Shown here: positions 52,974-61,591 of the stretch, in pieces
Numbering within the stretch: the first letter of the stretch is position 1
How the letters are laid out: each line of letters starts with the position of its first letter
Assembly (NCBI GenBank): GCA_049423065.1
Contig: JBMSQB010000009.1
Location: 6,512 to 70,511, forward strand
From: SYIM01 sp041182885
GTDB lineage: Bacteria; Pseudomonadota; Gammaproteobacteria; Burkholderiales; Burkholderiaceae_E
Direction: 5' to 3'
DNA length: 64,000 nt
The notes under the pieces: model-generated
The model's database searches: none
What the model was told of the DNA's origin: nothing
What the model saw: the letters and a program-made list of their open reading frames with translations, nothing else
Translations under genes and position numbers: made by a program

Positions 52974-54007
52974 GATGCGCTGGTACCGGTCTTCAGGGAA
53001 TCAGCGAGCGCGTGCCAGTCGGATGGGTCCATGAAACGATCGCCACCGCGAAAGAGCGAGATCTGGTCAAGCACGCCGCCGTAATGCGCCTGCAGCTTGC
53101 GTCCCAGTTCTGCCGGCGAGTCGAGCAGCACCATCTCGTCGAGCAGGTCGTCAGGAATCAGTGCCGACATGGCGCTCCAGGCTTTGGCGCGGCTCAGTTC
53201 GCGCAGCCTTGGCATCAGATCGCCGAAGCCGACCGAGTCGAGAACCGGCTGGTAGGTGGGTGTTGACCCGTAGAACGCGATAATTCCGCGAAAATGGGCG
53301 CGCAGTGCCTGGTGCTGCTCGTCGTCATGAACCACGCCGGCGAGTACGCAGCAAGCGCTCCGAAATGGCGTGCTCACCCCCGCCTCGGCGCGCGATTGGG
53401 CAATCGCGGGGTGCAGTGTGTCGCGCAGGTACCGGGCGGTGGTGAATGCGTGAAAATGGACACCGTCGGCGGTACGCGCAGCAATCCGGAGCAGGGTGGG
53501 ACCCACCGATGCGATCCAGACCGGGATCGGCCCTGCTCCCTCGGGCAGGGGGGCAGGTGTAAATTCCGGACTGCCCAGGGTTGCTCGCCAGTGCTGACCC
53601 TCGAATTTCGGGCTGTCGCCGTCTCGCCACGAGCGCCAGATTTCGCGGACACAGTCGATGTATTCGGCCAGGGCATGACCCGCTCCAGGCCAACTCATGC
53701 CAAAGCGTCGCTCGATATGCGCCTTCACCTGGGTGCCCAGGCCCAGCACCATCCGGCCGCCGCTTATCCGATGCAGATACCACGCGGATTGTGCGGTGAC
53801 GTAAGGCGAGCGACCGAACGCCACTGCAATTGCGGTACCGAGCTCGAGCCGATGGCTTGCGCCGGCCACCGCCACCAGCGGCAGGAACGGGTCGCAACTT
53901 GCCTCGGCCGACCAGAGCGATCGGGCGCCCAACGCCTCCGCCATCCGTGCACACTCGCCCGCTGCTTCGGGATCGACACGATGGGTAAGCCTGATTTCAA
54001 GGTCCAT
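52970..54007 (-). CDS. LLM-class flavin-dependent oxidoreductase
   Basis: The 345-residue luciferase-like barrel begins MDLEIRLTHRVDPEAAGECARMAEALGARSLWSAE and contains RLELGTAIAVAFGRSPYVTAQSAWYLHRISGGRMVLGLGTQ, a pattern of the F420/FMN-dependent LLM group. The cofactor in a proteobacterium is likely FMN. The start is not certain: ATG 54043 would add 12 residues. It could oxidise or oxygenate a CoA-bound or free intermediate. Confidence 0.87.
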   Translation of the reverse strand: MDLEIRLTHRVDPEAAGECARMAEALGARSLWSAEASCDPFLPLVAVAGASHRLELGTAIAVAFGRSPYVTAQSAWYLHRISGGRMVLGLGTQVKAHIERRFGMSWPGAGHALAEYIDCVREIWRSWRDGDSPKFEGQHWRATLGSPEFTPAPLPEGAGPIPVWIASVGPTLLRIAARTADGVHFHAFTTARYLRDTLHPAIAQSRAEAGVSTPFRSACCVLAGVVHDDEQHQALRAHFRGIIAFYGSTPTYQPVLDSVGFGDLMPRLRELSRAKAWSAMSALIPDDLLDEMVLLDSPAELGRKLQAHYGGVLDQISLFRGGDRFMDPSDWHALADSLKTGTSAS

Positions 54008-54058
54008 GGCGAGTTGTCTTACGGTGGGTTGCGGGCCAACCATGGGTTGGTATGACCG

Positions 54059-55252
54059 CTAGGAAGCTGCCGGCATGAGACGACGCCCGTTGTCGTACAT
54101 GATTCGGCGAATCTGATCCGGAGCGAGACCGCCGAGTGCCTCGGACGCAAAGTCGCGCGGTGTCGGGACACCCTCGGCATGCGGATAGTCGGAGCCCATC
54201 AGCAGGCATGAGTCAGTGCCGATTGCCTGAACAATGCTCGCCACCTTGTCTTCCGGATAAGCGACCACAAAGCAGTGCCGCTTGAAGATTTCACTGGGTC
54301 GATGTTTGAGCTGCCCACAGGGCCAGTGGCCATTTTTGGCCATGCCGCGCGACAGATCCATTTTCTCCAGGAAGGCGGGCAGCCACTTCGCACCGTTTTC
54401 GACGCTGCAAAGCCGGATATTGGGGAAGCGCTCGAAGAAGTTGTAAAAAATGAATGACGACAGGGTCATCTGCGCAGCCAGATCGCTGAAACCGAACATC
54501 CAGGTGAAAGCGGTCTGTCCGCGTCTGCGTGGCTGAAACTGCTGCTCGCCCCACAGTCGCAGCATTGGGTGCAGGAAGTTGCAGTCGGCGATGTGGAAGG
54601 TAATGGCGACCGACGCCTCGTTCAGTACGGCAAACACGCGATCGAATGCCGGATCGGCGGGTGCGCGGCCGGCATAGGGTCCCATCGGCATCACGACCGC
54701 GCGCGCGCCCTCACGCACCAGCCACTGCGCCTGTTGATGAGCATGGTCGATATCCCAGAGCGGAAGAAAGGGTGTGAGGTAAAGCCGGTCCTGGACATTG
54801 AATCCCCATCTTTCATGCATGTAGCGGTTGTAGGCGTGCAGCACTGCCTCGCCAGCCCGTTCATCGTCGAAGTAAGCAAGCGCGGCAAGAATTTCGCCGG
54901 GAAAGATCATGGCGCCCTCGACGCCGAACTCATCCAGCTTGGCGAGCCGTGCCTCACTGTCGTCCATGTCGGGAGTGGGCTGGATCCATCCGTCAAGCAC
55001 GGGCTTGCCAGCTTTCATCGCCCGCAGCCAGTCTTTCAGGCGCCCGGGGGGCGGTACCAGCCCGTCGGGGTTGCTCTCGGAATTCTCGAGATAGCGGCTC
55101 CCGAGGTGAAGACCGAAGCGGCCATCAGGCCCGTACTTTCTTGCAAGCAGCCAGCGCTCGTGAAATTCCTGCGGCAGAAAACGCTGGAAGAAGGAAAAAT
55201 CGCGCTCGTGAATATGGCTGTCGCAATCGAATATCGGGCCAGAGTAGCTCAT
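54059..55252 (-). CDS. Amidohydrolase-2 family (ACMSD-like) hydrolase
   Basis: The 397-residue barrel has HxH in FDCDSHIHERD (His13, His15), AITFHIAD, CSVENGAKWLPAFLEKMD and a LLMGSDYPHAEG end with the catalytic Asp. This long form is common beside acyl-CoA genes in actinobacteria and proteobacteria and is usually called an amidohydrolase of unknown substrate, possibly a decarboxylase. It is the first gene of the minus-strand unit and starts 26 bases from the shared operator. Confidence 0.9.
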   Translation of the reverse strand: MSYSGPIFDCDSHIHERDFSFFQRFLPQEFHERWLLARKYGPDGRFGLHLGSRYLENSESNPDGLVPPPGRLKDWLRAMKAGKPVLDGWIQPTPDMDDSEARLAKLDEFGVEGAMIFPGEILAALAYFDDERAGEAVLHAYNRYMHERWGFNVQDRLYLTPFLPLWDIDHAHQQAQWLVREGARAVVMPMGPYAGRAPADPAFDRVFAVLNEASVAITFHIADCNFLHPMLRLWGEQQFQPRRRGQTAFTWMFGFSDLAAQMTLSSFIFYNFFERFPNIRLCSVENGAKWLPAFLEKMDLSRGMAKNGHWPCGQLKHRPSEIFKRHCFVVAYPEDKVASIVQAIGTDSCLLMGSDYPHAEGVPTPRDFASEALGGLAPDQIRRIMYDNGRRLMPAAS

Positions 55253-55277
55253 GTTCAGTTGTGATCCGCACACTAAT

Positions 55278-55293
55278 GTGAACAATTGTTCGC
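55278..55293. promoter_or_regulatory. TetR-type operator palindrome, copy 1
   Basis: GTGAACAATTGTTCGC lies between two divergent operons. Its core GAACAATTGTTC is a perfect 12-bp palindrome, and the whole follows GTGAAC-N4-GTTC(A/G)C. A TAAAAT element at 55294-55299 adjoins it and may be the -10 of the rightward promoter. The same pattern recurs at 63845. The remaining gap (55253-55359) shows nothing else. Confidence 0.72.
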
Positions 55294-55359
55294 TAAAATC
55301 AGGACCGAAGCAAGCCCGGCATTGAGCGGCCCCCTGTCCATGTATGGGAAGACCTCACC

Positions 55360-56214
55360 GTGAATACCCAACACATTCGCTACGCAGTCGCAAACCGGAT
55401 TGCGCGCATCACCCTGGCAACCCCGCACAATCGCAATGCGCTCAGTCTGGCGATGCGGGCCGAGCTGGTCCAGGCACTGAAGCGCGCCGAGCGCGACGAT
55501 GAGGTCTCGGTGGTTCTGATCGATGCCGATGGGCCGGTGTTTTGCAGCGGGTACGACCTGGTCGCTGGCGGTAATGCACCTGAGGGCGGCTGGATATCCG
55601 AGCGCTACTTCGATGGCTGGAGTGATCAGTTCGCGCGCCACGCCATCCGGGATTGGCTCACGATCTGGGATCTCATGAAGCCGGTCGTCTGCAAGGTGCA
55701 CGGTGCATGCCTGGCGGGTGGAACCGAGCTGATGTCGATGTGCGACATTGTCTTTGCCGCTGATGACGCGCGAATCGGGTATCCGGCGGTTCGTGCCCAG
55801 GCGTCGCCAGACACCGCGTTTTTTCCGTGGAAGATGACGATGGCTCAGGCCAAATACATGCAACTCACGGGCAACTCGATCTCTGGCCAGCAGGCAGCCA
55901 GATGGGGCTGGATTGCCAAGAGCTTTCCTGCGCAGGAGCTTGACCAGCAGGTCGAGAACGAAATCATCGCCCTGGCCTCGATTGCGCCGGACCTGCTTGC
56001 GGTCAACAAGGGTTGCATCAACGAAACTTATGAAAACCTTGGCTTCAAGAATGCACTCAACGCAGGCGTGCATTGGCACATGCTGAGTCTGCAGCGCGTA
56101 CGGCCCAGTGCGGGCGAATTTCGGCGCCGGGTGAGCGAGGACGGGATGAAAGCTGCGCTTCGCTGGCGCGACCAGCCGTTTGATGCAGTCGATCTTCAGC
56201 GTCCTCGAAGCTGA
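55360..56214 (+). CDS. Crotonase-fold protein with mixed active site
   Basis: The 284-residue crotonase has Glu123 (GGTE) at the first catalytic position, Ala143 at the second, and Asp151 (SPDTAFF) aligned with Asp204 of dienoyl-CoA isomerase. This set resembles isomerases more than hydratases. It begins with GTG at 55360 behind GGGAAGA; no in-frame ATG lies nearby. It heads the rightward three-gene unit under the shared operator. Confidence 0.9.
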   Translation: MNTQHIRYAVANRIARITLATPHNRNALSLAMRAELVQALKRAERDDEVSVVLIDADGPVFCSGYDLVAGGNAPEGGWISERYFDGWSDQFARHAIRDWLTIWDLMKPVVCKVHGACLAGGTELMSMCDIVFAADDARIGYPAVRAQASPDTAFFPWKMTMAQAKYMQLTGNSISGQQAARWGWIAKSFPAQELDQQVENEIIALASIAPDLLAVNKGCINETYENLGFKNALNAGVHWHMLSLQRVRPSAGEFRRRVSEDGMKAALRWRDQPFDAVDLQRPRS

Positions 56215-56246
56215 ATCCGGACACCGCCCTCCATGGAGCCTTCGTC

Positions 56247-57413
56247 ATGAATTTTCAGGAATCCGAAGATATCGCTGCACTGCGCGACACGATCCGCCGC
56301 TTCATCGCAAAGGAGATCAGCGACGAGATGGTGGCCGCCTGGGACCGCGATGACGATTTGCCCCGCGAGATGATGCAAAGACTCGCGCAGCTTGGGCTAT
56401 GCAGTCTTTGTGTGCCGGAGGCCTATGGCGGCATGGGACGTGAAGTCGTTGCAATGACCGTTGCCATCGAGGAGTTGTCACGCTGCAGCGTGGCGCTCGG
56501 GTCTTTCTTCAACATGAATGTCAATTATGGCGCGCTGAATTTTGCGGAGTCTGGTTCGGAAGCGCAGAAGCGGCGCTTCATGCCCGAGCTCCTCAAGGGG
56601 CAGATGCTGATCGCCTATGGACTGTCCGAGCCCGACGTAGGCGCCGATCTCGCGAGCGTAAAAACCCGGGCAGATCGGCACGGTGACACGCTGGTCATCC
56701 ACGGCGCAAAGCGCTGGACGACCGGCGCACGGATTGCCGATTACATCTACACACTGGTTCGCACCGGGCCACCCGAAGCGCGACGCAGGAATCTGTCGTT
56801 CGTACTGATTCCTCCCAGCGCCAAGGGCGTGACGCTGGTTCCGATGCAGGCTCTTGGTACCAACGGGCTCGGCTTGTTTGATGTCATTTTGGACCAGGTT
56901 GAGGTTCCGATCGAAAATCTAATGGGCGGCGAGCCTGGCTGGAACAATGCCTGGTCCACGCTTGCGGGTCCGGCGCTCGAGGTGGAAAAGCTTGGGCCGA
57001 TCGCAATTGCTGTGGGTATTGCCGAGGCTGCAGTGGCGGAGGCCTGGGCCTACAGCCAGCAGCGCGAGCAGGGCGGGGTCAAGATATGCGCGCATCAGGC
57101 GGTACGCCACACGCTCGCCGATGCCCAGACCCAGCTTCAGGCGTGCCGACTCATGATGCAGCATGCCGCCTGGCTGGTCGAGCAGCGCATGCCCAGCGCT
57201 GTCGCGACCTCAATGGCCAAGGTCTTTGTCGCCGAAACCACCCGCAATATCGTGATCAACTGTCAGCAGCATGTCATGGGCGCGTACGGATACGCGCGTG
57301 GCTTCGGCATGGAGCGTCATGTGCGCGATGTGCTCGGGGTCCCGATCTACGGCGGGTCTACGGCGATTCAGCGCAACAATATTGCCAACCTCATGAAATT
57401 GCCCAGGCAGTAA
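56247..57413 (+). CDS. Acyl-CoA dehydrogenase
   Basis: The 388-residue flavoprotein has LIAYGLSEPDVGADLASVKT, IHGAKRWTTGAR and a C-terminal PIYGGSTAIQRNNIANLM. Gly stands at the medium-chain catalytic position; Glu247 (or Glu245) in LEVEKL matches the isovaleryl-type base. It is probably an active alpha,beta-dehydrogenase for a branched or cyclic acyl-CoA. It lies 32 bp after the crotonase and 13 bp before the CoA-transferase. Confidence 0.92.
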   Translation: MNFQESEDIAALRDTIRRFIAKEISDEMVAAWDRDDDLPREMMQRLAQLGLCSLCVPEAYGGMGREVVAMTVAIEELSRCSVALGSFFNMNVNYGALNFAESGSEAQKRRFMPELLKGQMLIAYGLSEPDVGADLASVKTRADRHGDTLVIHGAKRWTTGARIADYIYTLVRTGPPEARRRNLSFVLIPPSAKGVTLVPMQALGTNGLGLFDVILDQVEVPIENLMGGEPGWNNAWSTLAGPALEVEKLGPIAIAVGIAEAAVAEAWAYSQQREQGGVKICAHQAVRHTLADAQTQLQACRLMMQHAAWLVEQRMPSAVATSMAKVFVAETTRNIVINCQQHVMGAYGYARGFGMERHVRDVLGVPIYGGSTAIQRNNIANLMKLPRQ

Positions 57414-57426
57414 CGGAGCGCTTCTC

Positions 57427-58689
57427 ATGACTGCAGCGATGCCATTGACAGGCTACCGTGTTCTCGATCTTGGACGGGTCCTGGCTGCGCCCTGGGCCTG
57501 CCAGATGCTTGCCGATCTTGGCGCCGAGGTGATCAAGGTTGAACGTCCGGGGGAAGGCGACGGCGCGCGCGTCTATGGTCCCCCATTTCTGCGCACACGA
57601 AGCGGTGAACAGACGCGCAACTCGCCCATGTACCTGAGTGCCAACCGCAACAAGAAGGGTATTGCGGTCGATCTGTCGGTTCCGCAGGGCCAGAAGCTGA
57701 TTCTCGATCTCGCGCGGCAGTGCGACGTCGTGGTTGAAAACTACAAGGTGGGTGACCTGAAGCGGTATGGACTCGACTATGAATCCGTCAAGGCGGTCAA
57801 TCCGGATATTGTGTACTGCTCGATTACCGGCTTCGGGCAAACCGGCCCCTACGCACACCGCTTGGGTTACGACCCCATTTTTCAGGCGATGAGCGGGCTG
57901 ATGGCGCTTACCGGGCATCCGGATGGCGCACCGGGGGCGGGGCCCATGAAGGCGGGGCCCAGCATTTCAGACATCATCGGCGGGCTGTTCGCCGATGTGG
58001 CAATCCTGGCGGCGCTGCTGCGCCGGGAGCGTCATGGCGCGGGCTCCGAACATATTGATCTGTCGCTGCTCGACGCCTCGGTGGCGGCGATGTCGCATGC
58101 AGCCATGCACTATCTCATCTCGGGCGAAGTACCGGTGCGGCGTGGTACGGGTGGCAACGGCGGCGTTCCGGCGCAAGCCTATGACTGTGCCGATGGCAGC
58201 CTGTTTATCTCCGCGGGGACTGATCAGCAGTTCTACCGGATGTGTGCGGCCATGAATGATCCCGAACTTGCGCTCGATCCCCGCTTTCGTACGCAGCTGG
58301 GCAGAATGCAGCATAGACAGGACATTGTGGGAAAGGTCGCGGAACTCGCCAAACGATTCAAGCGCGACGATCTGCTTGATCGGCTCGAGCGCGCCGATGT
58401 GCCGGCAGCGCCAATCTATGATCAGCAACAGGTATTTGATGACGCACAAATCCGGCATCGCGGCATGGTGGTCGAAACGCCTCACGACGAGGCTGGAAGC
58501 CTTCGGATGGTGGCAAATCCGATTCGATTCGCTGAGCATCCAATCGGGACCTATCGCGCGCCTCCAGCGATCGGGGAACACACGCGGGTCGTGCTGCGCG
58601 AGAGGCTTGCGCTCAGCAATGCGGAAATCGATGCACTGATTGCCGAGGGTGTCGTTTCTGAATCGGCTCGCACTGGATCTGCAGAATAG
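57427..58689 (+). CDS. Family III (CaiB/BaiF) CoA-transferase
   Basis: The 420-residue class III protein shows YRVLDLGRVLAAPWACQMLADLGAEVIKVERPGEGDGAR, SANRNKKGIAVDLS and the catalytic Asp182 in PSISDIIGG. It is last in the rightward unit and converges on the ligase gene with a 48-bp gap that shows GC-rich dyads but no clear terminator. Two family III CoA-transferases under one operator suggest an exchange of CoA between entering acid and product acid. Confidence 0.92.
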   Translation: MTAAMPLTGYRVLDLGRVLAAPWACQMLADLGAEVIKVERPGEGDGARVYGPPFLRTRSGEQTRNSPMYLSANRNKKGIAVDLSVPQGQKLILDLARQCDVVVENYKVGDLKRYGLDYESVKAVNPDIVYCSITGFGQTGPYAHRLGYDPIFQAMSGLMALTGHPDGAPGAGPMKAGPSISDIIGGLFADVAILAALLRRERHGAGSEHIDLSLLDASVAAMSHAAMHYLISGEVPVRRGTGGNGGVPAQAYDCADGSLFISAGTDQQFYRMCAAMNDPELALDPRFRTQLGRMQHRQDIVGKVAELAKRFKRDDLLDRLERADVPAAPIYDQQQVFDDAQIRHRGMVVETPHDEAGSLRMVANPIRFAEHPIGTYRAPPAIGEHTRVVLRERLALSNAEIDALIAEGVVSESARTGSAE

Positions 58690-58737
58690 GTCCGCAGCGT
58701 TGGCCGCCCGGGTTCATTGTCCGACGCGCGGGCCTGC

Positions 58738-60312
58738 TCATGCGCCGGCGCGGGTTTTCTGCAAGTCGCGTAGCGCCACCTTGTTGATCTTGCCGCTTGC
58801 GATTCTGGGAAGTTCGGCCATGAACTCGATTTCTCGTGGGCACTTGTACCCTGCAATCAGCGTGCGGCAGTGCTTGATAAGCTCGTCCTGGCTCGTTTCC
58901 TGATTCGGTCTCAGCACAACGAACGCCTTGACGGTCTCACCCCATTTTGGGTCTGCCATGCCAATGACCGCCGACTCGAGCACCTTCGGATGCTGGTGCA
59001 GCGCTTCCTCAACCTCGCGGCTGTAGATGTTTTCCCCGCCAGAGATGATCATGTCTTTCTTGCGGTCAACCAGAAACACGAAGCCCTCCTGGTCGAGATA
59101 GCCAAGATCTCCAGTGTGGTACCACCCGTCGCGGATCGCCTCGATCGTGGCGGGATGGTTGTTCCAGTAGGCGGACATCATGCCTTCGGTCTTGAACAGC
59201 ACTTCACCGACTGTGCCTGTGGGGCAGTCACGATCCTGTTCATCAACGATCCTGAGGCCGATCCCGGGTGCGACATGACCCACCGAGGCGAGACGGCGGA
59301 TGTCGTCAGGCGAGCCGTCAGGGCGCACCATGTGGACGGGCAGGTTGCAGCCGTTACAAAACTCGGTTGCGCCATACTGAACCGAAAAAATCGGCCCCAG
59401 CACGCTGATGGCCTCTTTCAGCAGCGGCACCGGGATCGGCGCCGCAGCCGATACGATCCGCTTCATGCTCGACAGATCAAAGCTGCGCACCTCGGGGACG
59501 GCCAGCACTGCCTGAATCATTGCGGCGACCATGAAGGTGTAGGTGATCCGTTCGCGCTCAATTGTGGCAAGGACGGCGCGCGGCTCGAACGCCTGCATCA
59601 GTACGGTGGTGCCACCCATCCACCAGGCGCCATAGGGGTAGCAGAATCCGCCAATGTGGAAGAGGGGTGTGGTTTGCAGAACCCGACTCGCACCGTTCAG
59701 ATCGGTGATCAATGCGATCGTGCTGGCCCAGGCACACACCGCCTTGTGAGTGTGGACCACGCCCTTGGGCTTGCCGGTGGTGCCGGAGGTGTAAAGCAGA
59801 TGGGCGTAGTCATCAGGCTGCGACCGCAATGGCGGGCCGTTGGTGCTGCCGCTCGCAGCCAGGGCGTCATAGGATTTCGCCCAGGGCACAGGGGGCTCGG
59901 ACTGGTCGGTGTCGATGCAGATGAAGTGCTCGATTCCGGGCAGATGAGGGCGAAGCGTGTCGATCAGCGCTGCGTATCGGGCCTCGAAGCACAGTACTTT
60001 GGGCGCTGCGTCGTTCAGGATGTAGCGTATCTCCGGAGCAGCCAGGCGAAAATTGACAGGCGCAGCAATGTAGCCCGCCAGGTAGCAGGCGAAGTAGATT
60101 TCGAAGACCTCGCTGCGGTTGGTGGCGAGAACCGCTACACGCTCCTGGCGCGCTAGGCCGAGCGAGTGCAGTGCGTCTGCGAGACCCAGCGCCCGCTCGT
60201 GCAGTTGCCGATGGGTGAATCGCCGGTTCTCGAAGATCAGCGCTTCGGCTCCAGGCAAGTAAAGGCTGTTGCGCTCGAGGAGCGCGCCCATTGTTTTCGT
60301 GCCAATGTGCAT
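58738..60312 (-). CDS. AMP-forming acyl-CoA ligase (long-chain/FadD-like)
   Basis: The 524-residue ANL ligase has P-loop LLYTSGTTGKPK (172-183), VQYGATEF, WYHTGDLGYLDQEGFVFLVDRKKDMIISGGENIYSREVE and the C-terminal SGKINKVALRD Lys, a full active site. I start at ATG 60312 behind GGAG; the open frame to 60678 is antisense-overlap noise. As last gene of the Bug-led unit it probably loads the imported acid with CoA for the acyl-CoA dehydrogenase pair. Confidence 0.93.
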   Translation of the reverse strand: MHIGTKTMGALLERNSLYLPGAEALIFENRRFTHRQLHERALGLADALHSLGLARQERVAVLATNRSEVFEIYFACYLAGYIAAPVNFRLAAPEIRYILNDAAPKVLCFEARYAALIDTLRPHLPGIEHFICIDTDQSEPPVPWAKSYDALAASGSTNGPPLRSQPDDYAHLLYTSGTTGKPKGVVHTHKAVCAWASTIALITDLNGASRVLQTTPLFHIGGFCYPYGAWWMGGTTVLMQAFEPRAVLATIERERITYTFMVAAMIQAVLAVPEVRSFDLSSMKRIVSAAAPIPVPLLKEAISVLGPIFSVQYGATEFCNGCNLPVHMVRPDGSPDDIRRLASVGHVAPGIGLRIVDEQDRDCPTGTVGEVLFKTEGMMSAYWNNHPATIEAIRDGWYHTGDLGYLDQEGFVFLVDRKKDMIISGGENIYSREVEEALHQHPKVLESAVIGMADPKWGETVKAFVVLRPNQETSQDELIKHCRTLIAGYKCPREIEFMAELPRIASGKINKVALRDLQKTRAGA

Positions 60313-60370
60313 GTCGGGTGATCTCCGTGGCGGTGGGTGCGCAGCAGACTGGCGATCGCTCAACGGCAGG

Positions 60371-61591
60371 TCAGAGTCCGAGCAGCGCCTTGGCGATGTT
60401 GTTGCGCTGAATTTCCGGTGTTCCGCCTGCGAGCGTCGCTGCGCGGTGCGACAGGTAGTAGGGCATCGCCAGGACCGCATGCGCCGGGCCAACTGCCGGG
60501 GCGGGATCGACGACGGCGCGCGCGAGGGGTTGATGAACCAGGCCGTAGTGGCCGACAGCTTCCATACCGAGCTCTGTGATGCGCTGTCCCACTTCTCGCA
60601 AGCGGATGCGCAACAGTGCAAGCTCGGCCGGCGGCGCTTCTGATTTTCTGAGGGCGTTGAATGCCTGCAGCGCGGCAAACTCGATCGCCTCGACCCCGAT
60701 GGCGAGCTCGGCGAGTTGCCGCGAAAAATCGGGATCGTCGATCAGGGCGCCACCCTGACCGTCGCTCTCCTGACTGGCGATTTCCGCTACCCATGCGAGG
60801 CGACGACGCATTTCCGCGCTAACCCTGGATCCACCAGCGTGCTCATATCGAAGGAGATGTCGGGCAACACGCCAGCCGTCATTCTCGTCGCCCAGCCGCC
60901 GGCTCTTCGGTACCCTGACCTCGGTGAAAAAAACCTGGTTGAACTCGTGCTCGCCAGCAATGTTGATGATCGGTCTTGTCTCGATTCCGGGGCTGTCCAT
61001 ATCAACCAGCAAGAACGAGATGCCCGCCTGCTTGCGTCCCTCTTGACTGGTTCTGACCAGGCAGAAGATGCGATTTGCGTGCTGCGCGAATGTGGTCCAG
61101 ATTTTCGAGCCATTGAGCACATAGTGCTCACCGTCGCTCTGCGCGCGAAGCGATAAGGCCGCCAGGTCTGAGCCGCATCCCGGCTCGGAGTAGCCCTGCG
61201 CCCACCAGTCTTCACCCGCGATGATTCGCGGCAGGAACATGCTTTTCTGGGGTGCGGTTCCGAATGCCATGATGCACGGAGCGCAGAGCATCAGGCCCAG
61301 AAAATAGACGGTTGGCGGATTCGCGCGCACTGTCTCGATTTCAAACAGGTAGTGCTGCATGGGTGACCAGCCTGTTCCGCCGTACTCGACTGGCCAGGCG
61401 GGTGCACCCCAGCCGCGACGGTGCAAGATCCTCTGCCATTGCCTGCCATATTCGAATTCGGAAAAAGTCCAGCTAGTCATCTGTCCTGCGCGTCGAAGAT
61501 CTGGCGTCAGGTTGTCTTCATAAAAACTTCTGACCTCATCGCGAAAGGCGGCCTCTTCCGGGCTCAACGCGCCGATGTCGAATTCGTTCAC
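60371..61591 (-). CDS. Acyl-CoA dehydrogenase, candidate catalytic subunit of a heteromer
   Basis: The 406-residue protein is a FadE-type dehydrogenase with GYSEPGCGSDLAALSLRAQ, LNGSKIWTTFAQ, LRYEHAGGSR (candidate catalytic Glu) and LAGGTPEIQRNNIAK. It resembles the steroid-pathway subunits that form alpha2beta2 enzymes (FadE/ChsE type). It starts with GTG overlapping the next gene by GTGA (61588-61591), so both are made together. A heteromeric enzyme suggests a bulky or cyclic acyl-CoA (inference). Confidence 0.9.
   Translation of the reverse strand: MNEFDIGALSPEEAAFRDEVRSFYEDNLTPDLRRAGQMTSWTFSEFEYGRQWQRILHRRGWGAPAWPVEYGGTGWSPMQHYLFEIETVRANPPTVYFLGLMLCAPCIMAFGTAPQKSMFLPRIIAGEDWWAQGYSEPGCGSDLAALSLRAQSDGEHYVLNGSKIWTTFAQHANRIFCLVRTSQEGRKQAGISFLLVDMDSPGIETRPIINIAGEHEFNQVFFTEVRVPKSRRLGDENDGWRVARHLLRYEHAGGSRVSAEMRRRLAWVAEIASQESDGQGGALIDDPDFSRQLAELAIGVEAIEFAALQAFNALRKSEAPPAELALLRIRLREVGQRITELGMEAVGHYGLVHQPLARAVVDPAPAVGPAHAVLAMPYYLSHRAATLAGGTPEIQRNNIAKALLGL

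Noticed and set aside
58690..58737. Possible bidirectional terminator between convergent genes
   Set aside because: The GC-rich dyad is imperfect and no T-run follows on either strand.
58870..60156. Plus-strand open frame of about 430 codons
   Set aside because: It lies antisense to the acyl-CoA ligase, which has a full set of family motifs.
60313..60678. N-terminal extension of the acyl-CoA ligase frame
   Set aside because: It runs through the 3' end of the dehydrogenase gene; the family start and a GGAG site lie at 60312.
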